A stretch of DNA of 24,991 nt from Planctomycetota bacterium (GCA_016872875.1 VGYW01000078.1:1-24991); one strand, 5' to 3'; counted from the first letter of the stretch, positions 6,402 through 14,049 are shown. The notes: generated by a model from the letters alone, not told the origin. Made by a program: numbers and translations.

Positions 6402-7250
6402 GTGCGAGCTATGCCCATCCTGGTTTGCCTGGCCGCGCTGGCGGCGTTCCCCGAAGCGCGGGGCGCCGCGCCCGCACAACCCTTCTTCGCCTTGTGCCAC
6501 GACACGCACGACGCGAAGAAGCGGGGGCTGAAGGAACAGGCGGAGCTCCTCAAGGACCTGGGCTTCGACGGCTGCGCGCACCTGTGGCTCGGCGGCGTGC
6601 CCGAGCGGCTCAGGACGCTCGACGACGCGGGCCTCAAGCTCGTCGAGATCTACATCCAGGTGAATGTCGCTCCAGGCAAGGCGCCCTACGACCCGAAGCT
6701 CAAGGAGGTGGCCAAGCTGTTGAAGGGGCGCGACACGCTCCTCGGCCTCCTGATGGCCGGCGCGCCGCGCGGGGCGCAGGAGGCCGACGAGCGCGGCGTC
6801 GCCATCCTCCGCGAGATCGCAGACCTCGCCGCCGAGAACGCCCTCCGCGTCGCAATCTACCACCACACCGGCGACTGGACCGAGCGCGTCGAGGACGCCG
6901 TCCGCGTCGTCAAGAAGGCCGACCGCAGGAACCTCGGCGTCCACTTCAACCTCTGCCACTGGCTGAAGGCCGACGGCAAGTGGGACCTCGATGCCACGCT
7001 GAAGCTGGCGGCGCCCCACCTCTTCGTCGTGACCCTCAACGGTGCGGAGAACGCCGACCCGAAGCTGGGCTGGGACAAGCTCATCCAGCCCCTCGGCCGC
7101 GGCGCCTTCGACGTCGCTGGCCTGCTCAAGAAGCTCAGGGAGCTCGGCTACGCCGGGCCGATCGGCCTCATGTGCTACGGCCTGGGCGGCGACGCCCGCG
7201 AGCACCTCAAAGAGTCCATGGCGGCCTGGCGCAAGCTGGCCGCCCAATGA
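6402..7250 (+). CDS. Secreted sugar phosphate isomerase/epimerase-like TIM-barrel protein
   Basis: The 282-residue protein has an N-terminal signal peptide (about 1-24, VCLAALAAFPEARGAAPA) and a xylose-isomerase-like TIM barrel (AP_endonuc_2 type). Typical segments are LLKDLGFDGCAHLW, LKLVEIYIQVNV, ALRVAIYHHTGDW, NLGVHFNLCHWL, HLFVVTLNG and GPIGLMCYG. His, Asp and Glu residues in these strands would form the divalent-metal site of the family. GTG 6402 is preferred because GCAGGAG (6388-6394) lies seven bases upstream; ATG 6411 is the alternative. Members in planctomycete-like genomes are often exported and thought to act on carbohydrates or their oxidised forms; the substrate here is unknown. 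It heads a likely operon with the Tat aldo/keto reductase and the tetraheme lipoprotein, though a repeat-filled 174-bp gap follows. Confidence 0.8.
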   Translation: MRAMPILVCLAALAAFPEARGAAPAQPFFALCHDTHDAKKRGLKEQAELLKDLGFDGCAHLWLGGVPERLRTLDDAGLKLVEIYIQVNVAPGKAPYDPKLKEVAKLLKGRDTLLGLLMAGAPRGAQEADERGVAILREIADLAAENALRVAIYHHTGDWTERVEDAVRVVKKADRRNLGVHFNLCHWLKADGKWDLDATLKLAAPHLFVVTLNGAENADPKLGWDKLIQPLGRGAFDVAGLLKKLRELGYAGPIGLMCYGLGGDAREHLKESMAAWRKLAAQ

Positions 7251-7262
7251 GAGCGCGTAGCG

Positions 7263-7279
7263 GCAAGCGTCACGCTTGC
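7263..7279. terminator. Short hairpin after the isomerase-like gene
   Basis: gcaagcgt at 7263-7270 pairs perfectly with acgcttgc at 7272-7279 around one base, 12 nt after the stop codon. The tight loop would open by a pair or two in RNA. No U tract follows. Confidence 0.35.
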
Positions 7280-7290
7280 ACAGTTGTGCG

Positions 7291-7380
7291 GGGGGATGAA
7301 TGGATGATTGGATGGGTGGATGAATGCCAGAGAGGTCGCGTCTCTCATTCATCCATTCATCCACCCATCCAATCATCCCC
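7291..7380. repeat. Inverted pair of octamer arrays
   Basis: The left arm is built of 8-nt units (ggatgaat, ggatgatt, ggatgggt, ggatgaat). The right arm (from 7346) is built of cattcatc, cattcatc, cacccatc and caatcatc. A 25-bp core, 7302-7326 and 7354-7378, is perfectly inverted, with an apex stem agaga/tctct between. It lies between the isomerase-like gene and the aldo/keto reductase gene and would form a long hairpin in the transcript. Confidence 0.85.
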
Positions 7381-7424
7381 TTTGGTTGCGGCCAATGGCC
7401 GCATTGACAGAATAGGAGCACCCA

Positions 7425-8465
7425 ATGGCATCGTCAGACCGAACGAGGCGCGAGTTCCTCAAGGCCGGCTCGGCAGCGGTGGCGGGGGCCGCCGCCGCGG
7501 GCGCACAAGACCCCAAGGGCGCGGACACCTCGAAGATCCTCAACTACAACCCGAAGATGGGCTACCGGCGCCTCGGCAAGACCGGGGCCATGGTCTCAGA
7601 GGTCAGCCTCGGCGGACACGGTTCCCTGGGGCTCGAAAACCGAGTCCAGGTCCTCGCACGCGCCGCCGAGCTCGGGGTCAACTACCTCGACACCAACATC
7701 GTGGGCGAGTGCGCCCAGTACGGCGAGGCACTCAATGGCCGACGCAAGGACTGGTACATCGGCTTCGCCTCCTGGCCCGAAAAGCTCACCCCCGACGGCG
7801 AGAAGCAGCTCTCGAAGGAGAGCCTCGTCCGCGAAATCGAAGGCCGCCTCAAACACTACAAGACCGACACCCTCGACCTCTGGCGCCCAGTCGGCGCAAC
7901 CTGGGGCGCGGGCCAGAACAAAATCGCCACGCTCCTCGACGTCAACGACTGGGTGCTCGACATGGTCGTCGAAGTCTTCCAGAAGGTCAACAAGGAGGGC
8001 AAGGTGCGCTGGCTCGGCATCTCCGCCCACAATCCCAAGCTCTTCCGAAAGCTCCTCGAGAAATACCCCACCTTCTCCGCCGTCGTCTTCCCCTACCTCT
8101 TCACCACCAAGGACCTCGGGGGCGACAGCCTGCTCGAGCTGGCGAAGCAGAAGGACGTTGGGGTCATCGGCCTCAAGCCCTTCGGCGCAGGAACCACCTT
8201 CGGCATCAGGCCCAACGAGATCAAGGGGAAGCTCGACCCCAACGCCCACGTGCTCGTGAAGAAGATGCTCCAGGAGCCGCGCCTCACCGCCATCATCCCA
8301 GGCGTCAATACGATCGAGCAACTGGAGGAGAACGTCAAAGGCTCCTACGAGCGCGACAAGCCGCTCACCCGCGGCGACGAGCAACTCCTCCGCCGCTACG
8401 CCGCGGCCATGCACGCCCACCTGCCGCCCAGCTACCACTGGCTGCGGCAGTGGGAGACCGTGTGA
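7425..8465 (+). CDS. Tat-exported aldo/keto reductase family protein with altered catalytic residues
   Basis: The 346-residue protein begins with a twin-arginine signal (RTRREFLKAG, then an Ala-rich hydrophobic stretch to about 27). An aldo/keto reductase barrel follows: MGYRRLGKTGAMVSEVSLGG, LGVNYLDTN, VRWLGISAHN, VGVIGLKPFGAG and LTAIIPGVNTIEQLEENV. Of the usual Asp-Tyr-Lys-His tetrad, Asp89 and a plausible Tyr99 are present. The strand that normally carries Lys reads YIGFASWP, and the strand expected to end in His reads LDLWRPVG. Reduction of a carbonyl by NAD(P)H in the usual way is therefore doubtful. Cofactor supply outside the cytoplasm is also unclear unless the protein is exported with a bound cofactor. 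The stop overlaps the next ATG, coupling it to a tetraheme lipoprotein, so it may pass electrons to or from that partner. Confidence 0.85.
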   Translation: MASSDRTRREFLKAGSAAVAGAAAAGAQDPKGADTSKILNYNPKMGYRRLGKTGAMVSEVSLGGHGSLGLENRVQVLARAAELGVNYLDTNIVGECAQYGEALNGRRKDWYIGFASWPEKLTPDGEKQLSKESLVREIEGRLKHYKTDTLDLWRPVGATWGAGQNKIATLLDVNDWVLDMVVEVFQKVNKEGKVRWLGISAHNPKLFRKLLEKYPTFSAVVFPYLFTTKDLGGDSLLELAKQKDVGVIGLKPFGAGTTFGIRPNEIKGKLDPNAHVLVKKMLQEPRLTAIIPGVNTIEQLEENVKGSYERDKPLTRGDEQLLRRYAAAMHAHLPPSYHWLRQWETV

Positions 8466-8893
8466 TGCGCGCGCCCGCGCTCGGCGGCATCGCCGTCGCG
8501 GCGGCGGCCATCGCCGCCGTTTCCTGCCGCTCTGGCCCGCAGCCGCAGAACGACCCCCTCGGCCCCAACGCCGGCTGCTACGTCTGCCACATGACCTTCC
8601 TCAACGAGCCCCTGAGCACCACCCACCTGCGGGCGGGCATCGGATGCGTGCGCTGCCACGGCGTGAGCGCCGCCCACGCAAACGACGAGAACATCGGGGC
8701 CACCAAGCCCGACGTGGTGATCAAGGCCAGCGAGGTCAACGCCTTCTGCCGCAAGTGCCACGCGAAGCACGACGTTCCGCCCGAGGCCATCGTCGCCCGC
8801 TGGCAAGCGCGCTTCCCCGCCGGCCCGAAGCCGCCGCCCACCCCCACCTGCACCGCCTGCCACGGCACCCACAAGATCGCCAGGAAACCATAG
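8465..8893 (+). CDS. Tetraheme c-type cytochrome lipoprotein
   Basis: The 142-residue protein has a lipoprotein signal with Cys21 after AAVS. Four CxxCH heme c sites follow: CYVCH (38-42), CVRCH (61-65), CRKCH (95-99) and CTACH (129-133). Additional His residues (54, 71, 102, 136) could be distal ligands, giving a small bis-His cytochrome of the c3/NapC-like type. The start codon shares its A with the stop of the aldo/keto reductase gene (TGATG), so translation is coupled. Anchored outside the cytoplasm, it is a natural electron partner for the upstream Tat-exported protein and perhaps for the hydrogenase. Maturation would need the cytochrome c assembly system, which is not in this window. 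Confidence 0.9.
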   Translation: MRAPALGGIAVAAAAIAAVSCRSGPQPQNDPLGPNAGCYVCHMTFLNEPLSTTHLRAGIGCVRCHGVSAAHANDENIGATKPDVVIKASEVNAFCRKCHAKHDVPPEAIVARWQARFPAGPKPPPTPTCTACHGTHKIARKP

Positions 8894-8928
8894 CCCCCGC
8901 GCCTGCCTCCTCGCTCGTGCTCGCCTGC

Positions 8929-9015
8929 CATCCTTACCCCCCAATCCACGCCGGCACACCGATGCGTGCCGAGGTGAAGAACTACAAGGTGCTCTGGAAG
9001 AAAGAGGGCGAGTAG
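8929..9015 (+). pseudogene. 3' remnant of a DUF1080 (3-keto-disaccharide hydrolase) gene
   Basis: The frame ending at 9015 reads IHAGTPMRAEVKNYKVLWKK then EGE and stop. It aligns with the last residues of the intact DUF1080 protein at 12298-13029 (LHGGGPMWVEFKDIKLKVLK then KKEG and stop), sharing H-G-PM-E-K-KV-KKEG. The DNA is also near-identical over the last 25 or so bases (aaggtgct..gaagaaagagggc). Only about 25 codons remain; the rest is replaced by the tetraheme gene and a short linker. It is a deletion relic or recombination scar, not a gene. Confidence 0.65.
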
Positions 9016-9024
9016 CCCTTCCAG

Positions 9025-9546
9025 CTACTTCCAGTATTCAAAGCGCAGGTCGGAGCCCGCAACTTCCACGATGTGGGACATGCGGTCGGTCGTGGCAAGG
9101 ATGCACCGCCGCTGGATTGCCTGACTGGCAATCCAGATGTCGTTCTCCTGGACGCCCAGGAGCTTGTCCGGGGTTTGCTCCCATAGGTCCGGGACCACCT
9201 TGGCCTTCAAGCGGCCCCGTCTGTCGGTGGGGGCATATCGCGCGAAGAGGCGCGCCCTCAACTCGGCATAGCTCTCGACGACGTGGCGGCCCAGCGGTAA
9301 AACCGCGAAAGACGACATCGACTCCCTCACGCGGGCCTGCCGTTCCTCGTCAATCCTGGGCGCAACCCGCAAGCCGTACTCCACCTCCGCAACGCTGACG
9401 ACGGACACGAACACGCGGTCCAATGCGAGCTTCTCCCACCTGCTCCGGAACAGGGCGTGCTTCGAATGGAGTTCGTCCCAGAGCGCGCTCGCAATGCTCG
9501 TATCGAGAAGGTAGGCATCTTCAAGCCGGCTATTGATCATCTGCAT
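9025..9546 (-). CDS. PIN-domain nuclease (VapC-like), partner of the methyltransferase gene
   Basis: The 173-residue protein has the four acidic PIN positions: Asp15 in YLLDTSIAS, Glu54 in VVSVAEVEYG, Asp136 in ENDIWIASQA and Asp154 in LATTDRMSH. PIN proteins are Mg2+-dependent nucleases, mostly RNases and often toxins. ATG 9546 is chosen because GAGGAG lies a few bases upstream; ATG 9540 is possible. Its start lies inside the 3' end of the methyltransferase gene (overlap of about 17 nt), so the two are co-translated. No small antitoxin gene is adjacent on either side, unlike usual VapBC pairs. Residues 100-130 form an insertion rich in basic residues (RGRLKAKVVPD). Its acting with the methyltransferase as a restriction-like or abortive module is inference. 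Confidence 0.85.
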   Translation of the reverse strand: MQMINSRLEDAYLLDTSIASALWDELHSKHALFRSRWEKLALDRVFVSVVSVAEVEYGLRVAPRIDEERQARVRESMSSFAVLPLGRHVVESYAELRARLFARYAPTDRRGRLKAKVVPDLWEQTPDKLLGVQENDIWIASQAIQRRCILATTDRMSHIVEVAGSDLRFEYWK

Positions 9547-12154
9547 CCAGCTCCTCAAGGTGCACAAGCGCCTCGTGGATCGCCTGGTCGCGTATGGTCT
9601 TGAGGCGCTTGAGCGTTTCGTCCGCGCGGGCGCGCTCCCAATCGGGGGAGACGTACTCGTGATAGGGAATACAGGGGCGGAAGCCTGTGGGGAAGAACCC
9701 ACGGAATGGGAACGGAACCGGACGCTCATGCCCGGCGAAGCAATCGAGCACTCTCCGCTCCAGCCGCGGCGGGAGATCGTAGCCCCTTAGCACTAGCGCG
9801 TCGATCTCCCGGAGAAGCGCACTTAGTGCGCGCTCCAGTGACGCGTTGGGGAATGCAACGGCAAGTTGCCTACGGGTCTCACAGTAACGCCCTGCCAAAG
9901 CCGAAAGACGTTCATGTTGGTCCGTCGTGAGGGCCGGCAGCGGCAGGGACTTGAGGGTCACAATCCTGTGGTCTCTCTGCGCATCGCGGTCCAGAAGGTA
10001 TGCGTTCGCGACTGGGCCATTCAGGGCACCCGCCAGGGCCAAAATGGACCACCCCCCGCTAGGCCAAATGCCGTGTAGCCTCTGGTAGCATACGAGACCC
10101 TTCGAGTCAGGCACGGCGAGCAAGCGCCATGGCCCTCGACTCACCCGCGCGGCGTTGACGACTACCTTTGGCGCCTGCCAGGGCAGCTTGTGGGCATTCC
10201 CCCTCATCACTTCTGGCGAGACATTTAGCCAGGCGTGGCCGTGGTGGACGAACGCTTCATCGAGTCGTCCCGGCACCTTCTCAAGTCCCGGTACGAACCC
10301 CGGTTGCCTCTTCTCCGAGATGAGTTTGGGCCGCGTCTCGTCGTCAAGTGGAATGGAGAATTCGATCCCCCGGTGTATCTCTGCAACCTGCCCCAGGGTG
10401 TTAAGGTGGCTGAGCCGATCCCAGACGTCCTGGAGCGGCGAGGTCCAAAGCGAGGGCTTGCCGCCACGCCAAACGTCGTCCCGGCTCATGCTCGGCACTG
10501 AGCATGCAAGGAACTGGTCACGATCTGGCTTGAGAACGACCGAAGAATGCACAGCGCATCGGGGTGTTTGCTCGGGCCTTCTTCCGTGACACATGACGAG
10601 CACCGTTTCGGCATCGGAATGTGTGAACACGCCGTCGGGGAGGGCCATCAGTTGGGCATGGGTGTACATCTTGCCTAGGCGGGCATTGAAGTCCCTGTAG
10701 GCACGGCCTGAGATGAACGAGCGCGGGAGGACGAGACCTAGCATCGGCGGCGGGTTAGGGTGCAGAATACGCCTGAGGAGCTCCGCCGGCTTCTGAACCA
10801 GTTGCACGGTGCTTCCGTAGGCCCGGCGTTCCTCGCGGCTGAAGTCCTCGAAGGGAGGGTTGCACAAGACCACCGCCGCCTGCCTCAACTCCCGCGACAG
10901 CGAGGGACCTGCAAAGACGTCCTCCTGGATGATCCGCCACCCGTCCGGGTTGGGGTAGTCGGCCAGCATCAGGGACAGGCGCGCTACCTCGCAGGCGAAG
11001 GGGTCCACCTCAATGCCCACCAGGCGCTCGACGAAGTGATCGTGCCTCTTCCGCGCAGTCATGTTCAACGGCAGCAGATCACGCATCCTCCGCATGGCGG
11101 CGACCAGGAAGACTCCGTGGCCTGCGCAGGGCTCGAGAACGCGAAGCTCATCCCAATGGGTATCCTGGAATGGGAGGTGCTGCACAAGGAACTCCGCGAT
11201 CTGCGGCAGAGTGCTGTGAGTGCCATATCTGTCCCGCGTCTCCGGGCTTACCAACGTGTTCTCGTAGACATAGGCCAGGGCGTCCACCGACAGATTCTGG
11301 AAGTGGAACGCATTCCGGATGCGGCCCCAAATCACGTCCTGGACTTCGCGGTCATCCATCGCAGGTGGCGCGGGTCTTGCTTGGAAGTAGAACGCCTCGA
11401 CGTTGCGGATCGCGGCCGCGGCGTCGTCTGCAAGCCAGTCGCCAGGATGGCCTCTATCTCCCATGACCTTCGCAGCCAGGAGCCTGAAGACCAATCTGAA
11501 AAGGCCATCGTAGTCGAACGGCCCGCCCTTCTGCTCCTTGTCGTGGCACTGCCGGGCATTGGACAGAGCATCTTCGAGCAGCGCGCCCAGCTTGTGGCTC
11601 ACGGCCTCGCCAATCGCCGGCATCAGTCCGGCATCGAAGAAGTCGAGCTGCCGTGCGGCGGCTTCCGTGGGGATGCTCTTCGCCCGGAGGATCGTCTCAG
11701 GCTTCCACTCAGTGCGGTGCTGCCAAAATGCCTGCCGGATGTTGCTCTGGGGGATACTTTCGAGGCGGGCCGGCTCGCCTGTGCCAGTGACCTTCCAGCG
11801 GACGAGGTCGCCTGCGGCGTTCACCTCAAAGAGCATGGGCGCGCCCAAAGCGCGCAATGTCACCACGAGCTCGGGCCCGCGTTGCCCGTCGGCACAGGCC
11901 ACGCTGATGCAGGCCGTATCGTAGGAGTGAGGTTCCCGTGCGAAGGCAGCCAGGTCTACCGTGCGGGGGGTTGGGACCCCGCTTAGGTAGTCAGCGAAGC
12001 GGTACTGGCGTTCGCGCACCGCCTCCCCGTACCCGATCTTGTCAAGACCGTGCTCGATCAGGCCGAGGCTGATGGTCTGGGCATGGGTCGGCAGCGCAGC
12101 AGGCTCCTCCGGGGATGGCACCTTCGGGCAGCGGCTCGGGGTAGCCGGCCACAC
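9530..12154 (-). CDS. N6-adenine DNA methyltransferase (large, stand-alone)
   Basis: The protein is about 874 residues. A helical region before the catalytic domain contains LAYVYENTL (293-301), as in type I/ISP/BREX-like methylases. Motif I is LEPCAGHGVFL (about 340-350), the acidic loop after the next strand is GIEVDPFACEVA (380-391), and the catalytic motif IV is CNPPF (431-435), giving N6-adenine specificity. The C-terminal half (about 600-870) has the layout of a target-recognition region (KSLPLPALTTDQHERL). The N-terminal 280 residues show no nuclease motif I can identify. The start used is GTG 12154, but no clear ribosome site precedes it; GGAGGAG occurs about 50 nt further in, so the true start may be later. 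The 3' end overlaps the PIN nuclease gene. It resembles solitary or defence-island methylases; no restriction or BREX/DISARM gene is in view. Confidence 0.88.
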   Translation of the reverse strand: MWPATPSRCPKVPSPEEPAALPTHAQTISLGLIEHGLDKIGYGEAVRERQYRFADYLSGVPTPRTVDLAAFAREPHSYDTACISVACADGQRGPELVVTLRALGAPMLFEVNAAGDLVRWKVTGTGEPARLESIPQSNIRQAFWQHRTEWKPETILRAKSIPTEAAARQLDFFDAGLMPAIGEAVSHKLGALLEDALSNARQCHDKEQKGGPFDYDGLFRLVFRLLAAKVMGDRGHPGDWLADDAAAAIRNVEAFYFQARPAPPAMDDREVQDVIWGRIRNAFHFQNLSVDALAYVYENTLVSPETRDRYGTHSTLPQIAEFLVQHLPFQDTHWDELRVLEPCAGHGVFLVAAMRRMRDLLPLNMTARKRHDHFVERLVGIEVDPFACEVARLSLMLADYPNPDGWRIIQEDVFAGPSLSRELRQAAVVLCNPPFEDFSREERRAYGSTVQLVQKPAELLRRILHPNPPPMLGLVLPRSFISGRAYRDFNARLGKMYTHAQLMALPDGVFTHSDAETVLVMCHGRRPEQTPRCAVHSSVVLKPDRDQFLACSVPSMSRDDVWRGGKPSLWTSPLQDVWDRLSHLNTLGQVAEIHRGIEFSIPLDDETRPKLISEKRQPGFVPGLEKVPGRLDEAFVHHGHAWLNVSPEVMRGNAHKLPWQAPKVVVNAARVSRGPWRLLAVPDSKGLVCYQRLHGIWPSGGWSILALAGALNGPVANAYLLDRDAQRDHRIVTLKSLPLPALTTDQHERLSALAGRYCETRRQLAVAFPNASLERALSALLREIDALVLRGYDLPPRLERRVLDCFAGHERPVPFPFRGFFPTGFRPCIPYHEYVSPDWERARADETLKRLKTIRDQAIHEALVHLEELDADDQ

Positions 12155-12169
12155 GCGCCACGACTGATA

Positions 12170-12198
12170 TACATACCATGCGAACTGCCCCGTGTCAA
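12170..12198 (-). promoter_or_regulatory. Candidate promoter of the methyltransferase-PIN operon
   Basis: On the minus strand TTGACA (plus 12193-12198) is followed after 17 bp by TATGTA (plus 12170-12175). The predicted start is close to the GTG at 12154, leaving a very short leader. Confidence 0.45.
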
Positions 12199-12228
12199 GG
12201 TGCGCTTCTCGACGCCCTTGCCCCCGTG

Positions 12229-12257
12229 TTGAAAAGGCACGGCGGAGTTGCTATCAT
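12229..12257 (+). promoter_or_regulatory. Promoter of the DUF1080 gene
   Basis: TTGAAA at 12229-12234 and TATCAT at 12252-12257 are spaced by 17 bp. Transcription would begin near 12264, with AAGGAG at 12285-12290 before the ATG at 12298. It is divergent from the methyltransferase promoter. Confidence 0.65.
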
Positions 12258-12297
12258 CTAGCCGACGTGGGAGGCAGCCTACTGAAGGAGAACTGGG

Positions 12298-13029
12298 ATG
12301 CGTCGAAGGACTGTCGCACTGCTGGTGCTGGGCTTGGTCACTTGCCTTGGCCTCGCGGCCGCGGCCGGCGAGGCGGACGACGAGGGCTTCGTGGCCATCT
12401 TCAACGGGAAGGACCTGACGGGGTGGGACGGCGACCCGAAGCTCTGGTCGGTGAAGGACGGGGCGATACGCGGCGAGCAGGAGCAGCGCCCCGGCAACAC
12501 CTTCTGCATCTGGCGCGGCGGCACGCTGGAGGACTACGAGCTCAAGATCAGCTTCCGCGTCGGCGGCGGCAACTCGGGCATCCAGCACCGCAGCGTGGAC
12601 TGCGGGAAGTGGGTGGTCGGCGGCTACCAGGCCGAGGTGTGCAACAGCCCAGCCGTCGGCTTCCTCTACGACGAGCGCGGCCGCGGCTCCCTCGTCAACG
12701 TCGGACAGAAGGTCGTCATCAGCGCCGATGGCAAGAAGGAGGTCGTCGGCGAACTGCCCGGCGCCAAGGAGAACTACAAGAACTACAAGGCGCAGGACTG
12801 GAACCACTACCGCCTCGTGGCCCAGGGCAACCACATCCAGCACTTCCTCAACGGCGTGCAGACCATTGACCTGGTGGACAACCAGCTCGAGGACCCGAAG
12901 GCGGAGAAGCCCGACCTCAGGAAGGGCCGCCTCAAGGGCATCCTGGCCCTCCAGCTCCACGGCGGCGGACCCATGTGGGTCGAGTTCAAGGACATCAAGC
13001 TGAAGGTGCTGAAGAAGAAAGAGGGCTAG
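12298..13029 (+). CDS. Secreted DUF1080 protein (3-keto-disaccharide hydrolase family)
   Basis: The 243-residue protein has a signal peptide (about 1-22, LLVLGLVTCLGLAAAAG) and a single DUF1080 lectin-like beta-sandwich. Family marks are GFVAIFNGKDLTGWDGD, WSVKDGAIRGE, YELKISFRVGGGNSGIQHR, GYQAEVCNS, WNHYRLVAQGNHIQHFLNG and LQLHGGGPMWVEFKDI. Characterised family members cleave 3-keto-glycosides made by periplasmic sugar dehydrogenases; others may only bind carbohydrate. The length is normal and the start is fixed by AAGGAG seven bases upstream. It has its own promoter and no operon partner. It links thematically to the isomerase, aldo/keto reductase and cytochrome set at 6402-8893, where a second DUF1080 gene has been lost (8929-9015). 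Confidence 0.9.
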   Translation: MRRRTVALLVLGLVTCLGLAAAAGEADDEGFVAIFNGKDLTGWDGDPKLWSVKDGAIRGEQEQRPGNTFCIWRGGTLEDYELKISFRVGGGNSGIQHRSVDCGKWVVGGYQAEVCNSPAVGFLYDERGRGSLVNVGQKVVISADGKKEVVGELPGAKENYKNYKAQDWNHYRLVAQGNHIQHFLNGVQTIDLVDNQLEDPKAEKPDLRKGRLKGILALQLHGGGPMWVEFKDIKLKVLKKKEG

Positions 13030-13262
13030 CCTGCACTTCCCACGAAGTGCTGGAGATCCGAAACCCCGAATCCGAAATCCGAAGGAATATCAAAGCCGAA
13101 AACCCCAATTGCCGAAACGTCGCCCCAGAAGATCGCCGCGCACTGTGTTGCTCTTGTCTTGGTCATTGGGATTTCGGGTTTCGGATTTCTTTCGGACTTC
13201 GTGCTTCGGATTTCGAGTCTCCCGCATTTCCCGCCAGCGACTGGTGAGAAATGCGGGCCTAT
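13030..13262. repeat. Second convergent-gene element with heptamer arms and end hairpins
   Basis: The element fills the gap between converging genes. The left end hairpin is gcacttc/gaagtgc (13033-13039, 13044-13050); the right is cccgcatttc/gaaatgcggg (13221-13230, 13248-13257) with an inner ccag/ctgg stem. The left arm has 7-nt units ATCCGAA, ACCCCGA, ATCCGAA, ATCCGAA (13056-13083). The right arm has seven units of TTCGG type in unbroken 7-nt register (13171-13219) in opposite orientation. It probably works as a bidirectional terminator. Confidence 0.75.
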
Positions 13263-13272
13263 CGGGCAAGGC

Positions 13273-14049
13273 TCACGCGATGATGCCCAGCTCCGCGAGG
13301 AGCTTCTTGAACTCCTCGGCGTTCACCGCGGCGTGGCCGGCGTGGCAGTTGTTGAAGAAGATGTAGACGTTCTCCGCCTCGGTGCCGAGCTGCTTGACCT
13401 TGGGGAGCCACTCCTGGAGCTCCTCGCGGCGATAGAGGTAGTTGTAGCGCTCCTTGCCGCCGCCCTCGTACCACTTGGAGGCGTCGCGGCTGTGGAAGCG
13501 GACGTAGGCCGTCGGCGCCGTGGCGACCGCGGTGCGCGGCATCAGGCCCCGAATCGCCGGCTCGTCCACGCAGCAGAAGCCGAGCCGCCGCGAGCGCAGG
13601 AAGCCGAAGACCGCCTCGTTCGCCCAGGCCGCGTTGCGGAACTCCACCACGAGGGGGTCGTGCGGGAAGTCCTCCGGCAGCGCCGCCAGGTAAGCCCGCG
13701 TCCGCTCCGTGTTCCGGAACGAGTAGGGGAACTGGCACAGGATGCCCGCCAGGCGCCCCGCCTCGCGGGCCGGCTTGAGCGCCTCGTTGAACGCCGCGGC
13801 CACCGAGCGGTCCTGCTGGTGCGTCGTCGCCTCGTTCGCCTTCACCCAGAAGGTGAAACCCGGCGGCGTCCTCTTCACCATCGCCTCGATTGTCTTGAAG
13901 CTCGGCATCCGATAGTAGGTGAAGTTCAGCTCCACCGCCCTGAACCGCTCCGCATAGTATTCCAGCTCCTGGCCCTTCGGCAGGTCCTCGGGGTAGAAGG
14001 TCCCTTTCCAATCCGCATACTGATAGCCCGAAGTCCCGATTGCGATCAC
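13273..14049 (-). CDS. DUF72 family protein
   Basis: The 258-residue TIM-barrel-like protein matches the DUF72 (YecE) family: MIAIGTSGYQYADWKGTFYP at the N-terminus, AVELNFTYYRMPS, PPGFTFWVKA, LAGILCQFP, LVVEFRNAAW, FCCVDEP, AYVRFHSRDASKW and VYIFFNNCHAGHA. The biochemical role of the family is unknown. The C-terminal FNNCHAGHAA segment near the last strand is a hallmark. The length is normal. Start is GTG at 14049. The gap upstream (14050-14392) carries a trinucleotide stem-loop and no clear promoter. Confidence 0.92.
   Translation of the reverse strand: MIAIGTSGYQYADWKGTFYPEDLPKGQELEYYAERFRAVELNFTYYRMPSFKTIEAMVKRTPPGFTFWVKANEATTHQQDRSVAAAFNEALKPAREAGRLAGILCQFPYSFRNTERTRAYLAALPEDFPHDPLVVEFRNAAWANEAVFGFLRSRRLGFCCVDEPAIRGLMPRTAVATAPTAYVRFHSRDASKWYEGGGKERYNYLYRREELQEWLPKVKQLGTEAENVYIFFNNCHAGHAAVNAEEFKKLLAELGIIA

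Noticed and set aside
6326..8464. Long plus-strand frame running into the tetraheme lipoprotein
   Set aside because: Only the part from 8465 has a signal peptide and heme motifs; the upstream part overlaps two well-supported genes in another frame.
9025..9546. Classical VapBC toxin-antitoxin pair
   Set aside because: No small antitoxin gene is adjacent; the overlapping upstream partner is the large methyltransferase.
12058..12960. Minus-strand frame of 300 codons opposite the DUF1080 gene
   Set aside because: Antisense composition artefact; no domain and no ribosome site.
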